Below, piece after piece: positions 17,239 to 24,368 of a DNA stretch of 38,365 nucleotides. The notes under the pieces were generated by a model. It was given only the letters and a program-made list of their open reading frames with translations, was not told the DNA's origin and did not search any database. Made by a program: the position numbers and the translations under genes. The stretch is from an uncultured Caryophanales bacterium. Lineage in GTDB: Bacteria; Bacillota_I; Bacilli_A; RF39; UBA660. The stretch's first letter is position 1. Each line of letters begins with the position of its first letter. The stretch lies in contig CAMOQR010000012.1 in NCBI GenBank assembly GCA_946623125.1, forward strand, positions 1 through 38,365, given 5' to 3'.

Positions 17239-17254
17239 TTTCTGATATTATACT
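17226..17254 (+). promoter_or_regulatory. Promoter nested in the terminator arm
   Basis: TTGTTT in the 3' arm of the hairpin, 17-base spacer, TATACT. Confidence 0.6.
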
Positions 17255-17273
17255 TAATATGGAGGGTATAGGT

Positions 17274-18209
17274 ATGGCAAAGGCAAAAAAAGAAAAAGAT
17301 TTAAAAAAGGATGAAGAGGTAAGGGAGTTTGATTTAGAATCTATTAAAGAGGATTTAAAAGGGTATATTGATCAAACTGTAAAGAATGATTTAACTCTTT
17401 ATATTGAAAAGAAAGTTAAAGATGAATTTGCTGATGATATTGATCGTGTTTATAAAAAGATTATTCGAGAGAAGAATTATAAATTATTTTTTAAAAATAT
17501 TATTATTCTTTTATTATTAGGAGTTATTATCTTTTTATTGTATTTAATGTATGATGCAGATTATTTTGATTCTTATTTTCATTTAAAAGAAGATCATAAA
17601 GATAAGACTGTTGAAGAGGTTCCAAAAGATTCTTTAGAAAAAGAAGAGAAACCAAAGAGTCCTACTTTGGATGAATTAAAGGAAGAATATAGTGGATTAC
17701 TTGATTCTGTTGTTTTAGCATCAAATTCTAGTTATATTCATGATTTTTATAATGGAAATCTTACCAATGAATTAAAAAGTTATTTTACTTTGAGTCAAAT
17801 GGATTTTTCTTCTTTTGAGGTAGAAGATGATTATTATGTAATTGATGAAGAGACTTTTAAAAATACTTATTTATCATATTTTGATGATTATTCAGCAGTT
17901 GGTTTTGATTATGGAGACAGTCGTGTTCGTTATTTTTCAAAGTTAGAGTCTTATGTTTCTGATTCTTTATTTGATTCTATATCAAGTGATATTGTTCGTG
18001 AAATTAAAAGTATTGAAGTAAAGGATGGAGAAGTTTTTATTACGACGGTTGAAGGAAAAATAGTTGATCAACAATTGATGAATATTTTATCATCTGATGT
18101 GGTTGACTCTTATCAAAATGATAGTTTACTAAATTATTCTTCTTATTTAAATGAAATAACTTATGTTTTTAAGAATGGAAAATTAATACATTTGGCTTCT
18201 CATTTTTAA
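17274..18209 (+). CDS. Single-pass membrane protein with cytoplasmic coiled coil, unknown
   Basis: A 311-residue protein. GGAGGG lies 7 bases before the ATG at 17274; a longer version would run through the promoter. The N-terminal 75 residues are charged and helical (AKAKKEKDLKKDEEVREFDL). A membrane helix covers about 78-97 (IIILLLLGVIIFLLYLMYDA). An acidic linker (EVPKDSLEKEEKPKSPTLDE) and an extracellular domain of about 170 residues follow. That domain is rich in Asp, Ser and Tyr. I do not recognise the family. It stands between two related lipoproteins, each with its own promoter, so shared function is possible but co-transcription is not shown. Confidence 0.82.
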   Translation: MAKAKKEKDLKKDEEVREFDLESIKEDLKGYIDQTVKNDLTLYIEKKVKDEFADDIDRVYKKIIREKNYKLFFKNIIILLLLGVIIFLLYLMYDADYFDSYFHLKEDHKDKTVEEVPKDSLEKEEKPKSPTLDELKEEYSGLLDSVVLASNSSYIHDFYNGNLTNELKSYFTLSQMDFSSFEVEDDYYVIDEETFKNTYLSYFDDYSAVGFDYGDSRVRYFSKLESYVSDSLFDSISSDIVREIKSIEVKDGEVFITTVEGKIVDQQLMNILSSDVVDSYQNDSLLNYSSYLNEITYVFKNGKLIHLASHF

Positions 18210-18221
18210 TTGAATATTTTC

Positions 18222-18250
18222 TTGTTTGTTTTTTAGAATAATTGTATAAT
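18222..18250 (+). promoter_or_regulatory. Strong promoter of the second lipoprotein
   Basis: TTGTTT, 17-base spacer, consensus TATAAT. Confidence 0.75.
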
Positions 18251-18286
18251 TTATTTATGGTAAATTTGGGTTGGAGGTATTTTTAT

Positions 18287-18823
18287 ATGAAAAAAATCTA
18301 TGTTTTTTTAACAGTAATTATTTGTTGTTTTCTTGTTGTTGGATGTGGTAAAAAAGAGGTTAAAAAAGAAAAGAAGGAAGAGATGGTTTCATTAACGTTA
18401 GAAAATCCTTCTGTTGGAAGCGTTGTTTTTCAACATCCTAAGTCTAGAAATTATACTTTGGAAGTTGAACAAAATGAGGAAGATTATTTTTATACTTTAA
18501 CGGCTGAAAAAGAAGAACTTATTTTTGATGTACAACTACATGAAGGAACAAGATCTGCTTATGAAACACATAAAAAATCGTACGCTGGTTCTAAACATTT
18601 TAAAGAATATACATGGAATAATAAGAAATATGAAGGTTATACTTTTTCTGATAATTCTGTAACTTTGCATTTTAATATTATTCTAGAAGAAGATAAAAAT
18701 GGTTTTAATTATATGTTATCCGGTATTTTATATTCTCATAATGATTCAATAGATGTTTATAAAACATTTAATTCGGAATCTATACAGGCTTTATTTGAGT
18801 CAATGAAATTTGAAAAAAAATAA
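18287..18823 (+). CDS. Lipoprotein of unknown function (family A copy 2)
   Basis: A 178-residue lipoprotein. GGAGG lies 9 bases before the ATG at 18287. The signal peptide YVFLTVIICCFLVVGC ends in a lipobox with VVGC. After a Lys/Glu-rich spacer (KKEVKKEKKEE) the mature part runs VVFQHPKSRNYTLEVE, then an amphipathic stretch, SVTLHFNIIL, and a final helix IQALFESMKF. This parallels the 16715 protein element by element. It is the last gene before a bidirectional terminator. No function is assigned. Confidence 0.85.
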   Translation: MKKIYVFLTVIICCFLVVGCGKKEVKKEKKEEMVSLTLENPSVGSVVFQHPKSRNYTLEVEQNEEDYFYTLTAEKEELIFDVQLHEGTRSAYETHKKSYAGSKHFKEYTWNNKKYEGYTFSDNSVTLHFNIILEEDKNGFNYMLSGILYSHNDSIDVYKTFNSESIQALFESMKFEKK

Positions 18824-18848
18824 GAAGAGTTTTCTCTTCTTATTTTTT
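18815..18848. terminator. Bidirectional terminator containing both stop codons
   Basis: Stem AATAAGAAGAG / CTCTTCTTATT, loop TTTT, with A and T runs on either side. The plus-strand TAA (18821-18823) and the minus-strand stop (18840-18842) both lie in the stem. Confidence 0.88.
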
Positions 18849-20252
18849 GAATAAATGGTTATATTCCATCCATCCGTCTTTATTAATTTTGTTATTACAT
18901 TTTTTATCTTTTTCTTCTACCATTTTTAATACAATTTTTCTTAATTTTTCTTTATTCTCATTTTTAAAATATTCAAATGGTATTATGATGGAATTCTCAT
19001 TATTAATATTCATTTCTTCATAACATTGTAGTGGAGTAACTACTACTTTAGTAGACAGATATATGGCTTCTAGTACTGAATAACTATAGGCCTCTGTATC
19101 ACTTAATTGAACAAAATAGTCAGCATCTGCAATATAGGGAAGTGGATTTTGAACAGGTTGTCTGTAGATTAGACCTCCATATACTTTATTTTCTTCATGA
19201 TATTGTGTGAAAACATTCCATGTATATGGAATGTTTTCTTCATCTAAAATCGATGAGATTTGATGAAGACGATCTAGTTTTTTAAATTGATCATTTCTTT
19301 GAGCAGATACTAGTTTTAGGTGTGGTTTTGCTTCTTCTGGTAGTATTAGTATAGGATTGTAGATATATTCGATTTTGTCTGTTGGAAAGTATCCTTTTGC
19401 TTTTTCTGCGGCAACTTTTGATACTGCTATATAACGGGTGTAGTTATCATCATAGAATTTTCTACTATTTTTAAAATCACTCATATTTCCATGTATAAAT
19501 AAATAGCTTTCTTCTAAAAAGATTATATTTTTAGGATAGTAATAGGTTGAATATGTTACTAATAATCGATCACATAAATAATTGATATTTTCTTTTCTTT
19601 GAACTAAGTTAAAATATTTTTCTAGACTTTTTCTAGTTGGTTCATACATTTCATCGTATAGAATTGTAATGTTGTAATCTTTTGAAAAAACTTTTCCAAT
19701 GTTTTTTAACCAAGTAATATAACCATTAAAGGAACCATTACAATATTCACCTACATAAACAATATTTTTATATGTTTCAATCTCTTTTTCATCTTGATAT
19801 ATGAAGTCTTTTATGATTGGTTTAGCGGGAATGTGAATATATACGGGTTCTTTAATACAATCAATTTTTTTAAAAATTGCATCTATGTTTTCTTTTTCTG
19901 AATTACCAGATATGATTAATGTTACTAATTTTTCTTTATTCCAAATATAACTCCAAATATATTTCCCTTTATATGGTTTTGTTTTTAAATCATATTCTGG
20001 TGTTTTTAAAAACTCATCTTTATAAGATAAATTATAGTTAATAAAACAGGCATCGAATTCTTTTTTACATTTATCTAATAAAATGTTTAAATAGTTTTTT
20101 AAACATTTGTCTGTTCCTTTTATAAAAGTTATATATTTTCCTTTAGCAGACATAATCTCTTCTAGTAGGTTTCCCTCTTTATGAGGAATTATTTCGATTG
20201 AATCCTTTTCTTCTATTGTTTTATTTAGTGTTATTATTGATAATAATTTCAT
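18840..20252 (-). CDS. Glycosyltransferase, GT-B (family 4-like) with degenerate GT-A-like N-terminus
   Basis: A 470-residue cytoplasmic enzyme. The C-terminal half has the GT-B layout: a switch-helix region KLDRLHQISSIL, PYIADADYFVQLSD, and the donor-binding EAYSYSVLEAIYLSTKVVVT typical of GT4. The central part (IVYVGEYCNGSFNGYITWLK) resembles the acceptor side. The first 130 residues read like the end of a GT-A domain (SAKGKYITFIKGTDKCLKNY), but the usual DxD is replaced, so this part should be inactive. I choose the ATG at 20252: AAAAGGATG lies 8 bases upstream of it, whereas it would abut the ATG at 20261. The gene diverges from the ESX-like operon. A role in wall or teichoic glycan synthesis is inferred. 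Confidence 0.82.
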   Translation of the reverse strand: MKLLSIITLNKTIEEKDSIEIIPHKEGNLLEEIMSAKGKYITFIKGTDKCLKNYLNILLDKCKKEFDACFINYNLSYKDEFLKTPEYDLKTKPYKGKYIWSYIWNKEKLVTLIISGNSEKENIDAIFKKIDCIKEPVYIHIPAKPIIKDFIYQDEKEIETYKNIVYVGEYCNGSFNGYITWLKNIGKVFSKDYNITILYDEMYEPTRKSLEKYFNLVQRKENINYLCDRLLVTYSTYYYPKNIIFLEESYLFIHGNMSDFKNSRKFYDDNYTRYIAVSKVAAEKAKGYFPTDKIEYIYNPILILPEEAKPHLKLVSAQRNDQFKKLDRLHQISSILDEENIPYTWNVFTQYHEENKVYGGLIYRQPVQNPLPYIADADYFVQLSDTEAYSYSVLEAIYLSTKVVVTPLQCYEEMNINNENSIIIPFEYFKNENKEKLRKIVLKMVEEKDKKCNNKINKDGWMEYNHLFKK

Positions 20253-20272
20253 TTTACTCATCCTTTTCTTCT

Positions 20273-20281
20273 ATTATATCA
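20273..20281 (-). promoter_or_regulatory. Extended -10 promoter of the glycosyltransferase gene
   Basis: On the minus strand TGATATAAT, about 20 bases before the gene. -35 box unclear. Confidence 0.55.
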
Positions 20282-20344
20282 TAACTTTTTTTGGTAAAAA
20301 GTGTCTAATTTAAAATAAAAATATTTTTTTCTATTTCTATTTTA

Positions 20345-20353
20345 TGTTATACT
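20345..20353 (+). promoter_or_regulatory. Extended -10 promoter of the ESX-like operon
   Basis: TGTTATACT, 25 bases before the ATG at 20379, with a T6 run at the -35 position. Diverges from the glycosyltransferase promoter across a 126-base gap. Confidence 0.6.
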
Positions 20354-20378
20354 ATTTTTGATAATAGGAGGATAGTTT

Positions 20379-20675
20379 ATGGGTGGATTAGGAACTTATA
20401 ATATTAAAAATGAGAGTGATCTTTTATATACATCAGAAGAGTTGGCTGCAAATAATCAAAAGTTGGCTGAATATGCAGCAACTTTACAAAATGTATTAAA
20501 TCAAATTCGAGGTGCATGGGTTAGTAGTGGTCAGGATGCTGAAAGTTTTGCTAATGTTTTACAGACATGTATTAGTACAATTAATGAACGTATTGTACCT
20601 GCATTGAATCAGTATTCTGCAACGATGAAGCAATTAGCCAATAATACTATGGCTTTAAAAAATAAGAGTATTTAG
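20379..20675 (+). CDS. WXG100/ESX-like small secreted protein (A1)
   Basis: A 98-residue, two-helix protein without a signal peptide, of the WXG100 type exported by type VII secretion. The helical hairpin bends at GAWVSSGQDAESF, a W-x-S-x-G variant of the W-x-G turn with the usual following Ala and Phe. The C-terminal helix reads INERIVPALNQYSATMKQLA. No classical YxxxD/E export motif is visible. Binding site AGGAGG lies before the ATG. It is the first gene of a four-gene operon. The last gene (22024) is its paralogue: both share AWVSSG, a following A-x-SFA and NEx(I/V)(V/I)P. Family members usually pair as dimers, so A1 and A2 may form a hetero- or homodimer. Confidence 0.85.
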   Translation: MGGLGTYNIKNESDLLYTSEELAANNQKLAEYAATLQNVLNQIRGAWVSSGQDAESFANVLQTCISTINERIVPALNQYSATMKQLANNTMALKNKSI

Positions 20676-20688
20676 GTAGGTGATATAT

Positions 20689-21012
20689 ATGAATTTAGAT
20701 TTAGATAAATTAATTGAATTAAAAAATCAGACTAGTCAAATGAATGTAGATATTATTGAAAAGTTATCTACAATTAATACAAATCTTGATAATATTTGTT
20801 CTAATGTTCAATCAACTAATTTGACAAATAGTACAAATAATTTAACAAATATTATTAATAGTGTATCTACTAAATTGGGACAAGTTTTGCCAAATGTTAC
20901 TAATTTTTTAGATAGTCAAATTGCACAATATTCTACTGCAAATGAGGCTGCAAAAACAGATGTTGATCGCTTGGTTCAAATTATGGGTGGAATATCTACT
21001 GAGAGGAGATGA
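20689..21012 (+). CDS. Helical-hairpin ESX-like partner protein (B1)
   Basis: A 107-residue all-helical protein without signal peptide, rich in Asn, Thr, Ser and Ile/Leu. It begins MNLDLDKLIELKNQTSQMN and ends QIAQYSTANEAAKTDVDRLV plus a short tail. There is no Trp and so no WxG turn. It is clearly related to the first 105 residues of the next gene, which starts MLDLDEL and carries SQLSAYNNANVEAQTGLTDL at the same place. AGGTAGGTGAT precedes the ATG at 20689; an in-frame GTG lies at 20680 inside that site. Its stop overlaps the region of the next gene's binding site. It is probably a secretion partner or immunity/chaperone-like counterpart of the 21018 product; that is inference. Confidence 0.78.
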   Translation: MNLDLDKLIELKNQTSQMNVDIIEKLSTINTNLDNICSNVQSTNLTNSTNNLTNIINSVSTKLGQVLPNVTNFLDSQIAQYSTANEAAKTDVDRLVQIMGGISTERR

Positions 21013-21017
21013 TTTAT

Positions 21018-22010
21018 ATGATGCTTGATTTAGATGAATTACAGAGACAAAGTGCAAATTTGGAAAACTTAAAGGCAAGTTTTACTGCAGATTTTGCTGG
21101 AATAAAAAATCAACTTGGATCTATTAATGCTAATGTTAATTCTTCAGAGTTGACGGCCAGTCTTAATACTTTTTTAGATAATACGGAAACGATTACTACG
21201 GCTATTAATTCTGCTTTAGATAATCTATCTGTTTTCTTTAATTCTCAGCTAAGTGCTTATAATAATGCAAATGTTGAGGCTCAAACAGGTTTAACAGATT
21301 TAGTTAGTACTTTAGATGGATTGGAAAATCCTCTTGCTGCTGCAACAGTAGGTGGAGCGCTTGCTGGTGGTGCTGCAGCAATTGATCCTGCTGCTCCTGT
21401 TGCTGGTGGTACTGCAGCAATGGCACCTGTAGCAGATACTTCTGGTACCGTTACACCTGTTGCTAATGATCCTCTTCCTATACCAGAGGGGGGAGCAGTT
21501 TCTAGTGGAGAACCTACTGTTCCTGATGGTGGTGTTTCTACTTCTATTCCGGAGCAAGCAATTACAAATCCAACACCTGTTGCACAATCTATTCCTGCAA
21601 AGAGTAATCCTGCTAATGGATTTAATGTTACAAGCGGAAATAAAACTTATGATTTGAATTCTTCTGATTTGGATTTGTTGTATTCCATTGTTGCTGCAGA
21701 AAGTGATAAGTCTTATGATGATGCTTTGGCTGTTGCATCCGTTATTTTAAATCGTTGTGAAGATTCTGCTTGGGTATCCAGTTTTGGAACAAATCCAATT
21801 CGTCAGGCTACTGCACCAAATCAGTTTGTAGTATATCAAACGGGTGCTTATCGTTCTTTTACGAACGGAAGATCTCCTGCTGCTGTTAAATCTGCTGTTG
21901 ATGCTGCTATTAGTGGAACTCGTAATAATCGCTATTTAAGTTTTCGTTCCAATAATTCTAGAAGCTATAGTAGTAACATGATTACACCAACTGGTAATCG
22001 TTATAAATAG
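21018..22010 (+). CDS. ESX-like helical domain fused to SleB-type peptidoglycan hydrolase (B2)
   Basis: A 330-residue fusion. Residues 1-105 are the B-family helical hairpin, paralogous to the preceding protein. Residues about 108-205 are a low-complexity Ala/Gly/Pro/Val linker (GGALAGGAAAIDPAAPVAGG). Residues about 215-330 match the SleB/hydrolase_2 cell-wall lytic domain. Visible there are LLYSIVAAESDKSYDDALAV with the likely catalytic Glu228, ASVILNRC, QATAPNQFVVY, and a final NNRYLSF strand. SleB enzymes cleave peptidoglycan glycan strands as spore-cortex lytic transglycosylases. Here there is no classical signal peptide, and the ESX-like N-terminus should direct export. It could be a muralytic effector or an enzyme that opens the wall for the secretion system. 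Start 21018 is set by GAGAGGAG 9-10 bases upstream; 21021 is possible. Confidence 0.85.
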   Translation: MMLDLDELQRQSANLENLKASFTADFAGIKNQLGSINANVNSSELTASLNTFLDNTETITTAINSALDNLSVFFNSQLSAYNNANVEAQTGLTDLVSTLDGLENPLAAATVGGALAGGAAAIDPAAPVAGGTAAMAPVADTSGTVTPVANDPLPIPEGGAVSSGEPTVPDGGVSTSIPEQAITNPTPVAQSIPAKSNPANGFNVTSGNKTYDLNSSDLDLLYSIVAAESDKSYDDALAVASVILNRCEDSAWVSSFGTNPIRQATAPNQFVVYQTGAYRSFTNGRSPAAVKSAVDAAISGTRNNRYLSFRSNNSRSYSSNMITPTGNRYK

Positions 22011-22023
22011 AGGAAAGTGAGTG

Positions 22024-22323
22024 ATGGAAATGGCTGGTACTTTTCAATTAGATGAAAATCGTTTAGAGGCAGATGCTAGTGTTTTAGCACAAATTAATCA
22101 ACAATTACTGTCTGATACTCAAGTTTTACAAAATATGTTAAATATTGTTCGAAATGCATGGGTTAGTAGTGGAAATGATGCTGCTAGTTTTGCTGATTTA
22201 TTGCAACATAATATCAATCAGATTAATGAGGGAGTTATTCCAACATTATCTGCTTTTGTAGAAACTTGTAATACATTGGCTGCTAATACTAGAGTTGCTA
22301 AGAGTCAAACTTTTCAAGGTTAG
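22024..22323 (+). CDS. WXG100/ESX-like small secreted protein (A2)
   Basis: A 99-residue two-helix protein paralogous to the first gene of the operon. Its turn reads NAWVSSGNDAASFADLL, and the second helix starts INQINEGVIPTLSAF. There is no signal peptide. The binding site AGGA lies 9 bases before the ATG at 22024; GTG 22021 and ATG 22030 are in frame. It starts 13 bases after the hydrolase fusion and is the last gene before a strong terminator. So the operon order is A1-B1-B2+hydrolase-A2. Confidence 0.85.
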   Translation: MEMAGTFQLDENRLEADASVLAQINQQLLSDTQVLQNMLNIVRNAWVSSGNDAASFADLLQHNINQINEGVIPTLSAFVETCNTLAANTRVAKSQTFQG

Positions 22324-22325
22324 TT

Positions 22326-22353
22326 AAAAAAAGAGGTTTTCCTCTTTTTTTTT
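22326..22353 (+). terminator. Terminator of the ESX-like operon
   Basis: AAAAAAGAGG / CCTCTTTTTT stem, TTTT loop, long T run. Confidence 0.88.
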
Positions 22354-22354
22354 G

Positions 22355-22363
22355 TGATATACT
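22355..22363 (+). promoter_or_regulatory. Extended -10 promoter of the LtaS-like gene
   Basis: TGATATACT directly behind the terminator, 17 bases before the ATG. Confidence 0.5.
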
Positions 22364-22379
22364 TTTATAGAGGTGTATT

Positions 22380-24302
22380 ATGAAGAATAAGATCAATTTG
22401 TTATTTCCTTTTCTTACTAAATCATTTTGGTTTCTTACGATTCTTTTTTTAGAAATAATGTTTATCATTATTATGCCAGTTTCATTTTCTGTTTCTTCAT
22501 TTTTTCATATTCTTTTATTTACTTTATTATTTTCATCCATTTTAAGTCTTATTACTAATTTGTCTTCTGAACGAGTTAATATGATTCTTACTAAAATTAT
22601 TTGTTTTGCTACTTGCTTTTTATTTGCTTTACAATGTGTTTTTTATAAAATATTTAAAGTGTATTTTTCTTTTTATAATTTAGGATTAAGTGATCAATTA
22701 ACTAGTTTTTTAGATGAGACGGTTTCTTTAATTGTTTCTCATATTTTTTATATTTTTCTATTCTTCCTTCCCTTTATTCTTTTTTTAATGTCTTCTCGTT
22801 ATTTTAAGTTTTCTCGTAATGATAGTAAGTATCGTTTTTTATATTATTGTATTATTCTTTTTACTTTACCAATTATCAGTATTAATATTTATTCTTCTAA
22901 GGATAAATCTAATGATTTATATGATTTATATTTTCAAGTGAATAATGTTTCTTTAAATATTTATAAGTTAGGTGTTATGAATAGCTATGTTTTAGATATT
23001 CATCGCCTCTTGTTTGGATTTTCTCCTAAAACGGTTGGTACTTTTTCATCAAATCTTTTAAATGATCATAAAACCTATTCTAAAAATGTATTGGATTTTG
23101 ATTTTCCTGATACTAATTCTTCTACTATTTCTATGATTAATGATTATATTTCTCAAGATGAAGGTACTTATCAAAATGAATATACCGGGATGTTTCAAGG
23201 GTATAATTTAATTTATATTACGGCTGAGAGTTTTAGTGAGGTTGGTATTTCTCCTCATTATACTCCTACTTTATATCGTCTAACTCATTCTGGATTTCAA
23301 TTTCAAAATTTTTATACACCTAATGTTTTATCGACAATAGGAGGAGAGTTTCAATCTCTTACAGGTCTTTATCCTGATTATTCTATTTTGAGTCAATGGC
23401 GTAGTGGAGAGAATTATTTTCCTTTTGGTTTGGCTTATCAATTTCAAAAGATGGATTATCGTACTTTTGCTTATCATAATAATTCTTATTTGTTTCAAAA
23501 TCGATATCGCTATATGAATAGTCAAGGATTTGATAACTTTTTAGCCTGTGGAAATGGATTAGAAAAGAATATTAATTGTGATGTTTGGCCTCAAAGTGAT
23601 CTTGAAATGTTTCAAAAAACTATTCCTGATTATCTTTCGAAAGATAATCCTTTTATGGCTTATTATATGACTGTTTCTGGTCATTTTGCATATTCTTTTG
23701 ATGGAAATTATATTGCATCTAAAAATTATGATATTGTAAAAGATATGAATGTATCAGATGAGGCTAAGGCATATGTTGCTACTCAAATTGAATTAGATCG
23801 TGCTTTAGAATATTTAATTAAAGAATTGGATGATAAAGGAGTTTTAGATCGTACTGTAATTGTCTTAATGGCAGATCATTACCCTTACGAATTAAGTTTG
23901 TCTGCTATTAATGAGTTATCTGATTATCCTCGTAATTCTTTAGAAGTGAATCATAATTCTGTTATTTTATGGAATTCTAAAATGGAAGATGTTATTGTTT
24001 CTAAACCTTGTATGTCTAGTGATTTATTACCTACGGTTTATAATCTTTTTGGTATTCCTTATGATTCTAGATTAATGACAGGGAGAGATATTTTATCAGA
24101 TTCTTTAGGGATTGCTATTATGTCAGATTATAGTTGGATAAGTGAAAAAGGAGTTTATGACTCCAATACTGATTCTTTTGATTCTCATGAGAATGTTTCT
24201 TCTGATTATGTTGATTCTATTAATCGTATGATCCAAGGAAGATTAACAATAAGTAGGTTTATTTTAGAAACAGATTATTATAAATATTTATTTCCTGAAT
24301 AA
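22380..24302 (+). CDS. LtaS-like polyglycerolphosphate / phosphoglycerol transferase
   Basis: A 640-residue membrane enzyme of the sulfatase-superfamily lipoteichoic acid synthase group. The N-terminal 210 or so residues hold about five membrane helices. The extracellular domain contains the metal and nucleophile motifs: Glu283 in YITAESFSE, the nucleophile Thr319 in LSTIGGEFQSLTGLYP, and Asp499/His500 in LMADHYPYE. It transfers glycerol phosphate from phosphatidylglycerol to build the teichoic chain on the outer membrane face. It could instead be a related phosphoglycerol transferase acting on another glycan. GAGGTG precedes the ATG. It lies between the ESX-like operon and a DUF4352 protein, a surface-polymer neighbourhood with the glycosyltransferase at 18840. 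Confidence 0.9.
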   Translation: MKNKINLLFPFLTKSFWFLTILFLEIMFIIIMPVSFSVSSFFHILLFTLLFSSILSLITNLSSERVNMILTKIICFATCFLFALQCVFYKIFKVYFSFYNLGLSDQLTSFLDETVSLIVSHIFYIFLFFLPFILFLMSSRYFKFSRNDSKYRFLYYCIILFTLPIISINIYSSKDKSNDLYDLYFQVNNVSLNIYKLGVMNSYVLDIHRLLFGFSPKTVGTFSSNLLNDHKTYSKNVLDFDFPDTNSSTISMINDYISQDEGTYQNEYTGMFQGYNLIYITAESFSEVGISPHYTPTLYRLTHSGFQFQNFYTPNVLSTIGGEFQSLTGLYPDYSILSQWRSGENYFPFGLAYQFQKMDYRTFAYHNNSYLFQNRYRYMNSQGFDNFLACGNGLEKNINCDVWPQSDLEMFQKTIPDYLSKDNPFMAYYMTVSGHFAYSFDGNYIASKNYDIVKDMNVSDEAKAYVATQIELDRALEYLIKELDDKGVLDRTVIVLMADHYPYELSLSAINELSDYPRNSLEVNHNSVILWNSKMEDVIVSKPCMSSDLLPTVYNLFGIPYDSRLMTGRDILSDSLGIAIMSDYSWISEKGVYDSNTDSFDSHENVSSDYVDSINRMIQGRLTISRFILETDYYKYLFPE

Positions 24303-24305
24303 AAA

Positions 24306-24331
24306 TGTAAAAAAAATTGAGTTTTTTTACA
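24306..24331 (+). terminator. A/T hairpin after the LtaS-like gene (weak terminator)
   Basis: TGTAAAAAAA / TTTTTTTACA stem with a short loop. There is no T run after the hairpin, so termination may be inefficient. Confidence 0.4.
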
Positions 24332-24338
24332 TAAAATT

Positions 24339-24347
24339 TGATACAAT
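24339..24347 (+). promoter_or_regulatory. Extended -10 promoter
   Basis: TGATACAAT, 22 bases before the ATG at 24369. No clear -35 box. Confidence 0.4.
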
Positions 24348-24368
24348 TAAATAAAGGTAGGTTTTTAT

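Noticed and set aside
21312-21587. Cys/Ser/Arg-rich minus-strand ORF opposite the linker of the hydrolase fusion
   Set aside because: Artefact of the GC-richer Ala/Pro/Gly linker on the other strand; no start signal.
20379-22323. ESX-like genes as part of a phage or integrated element
   Set aside because: No integrase, att-like direct repeats, tRNA or phage structural genes nearby, and codon use matches the neighbours.
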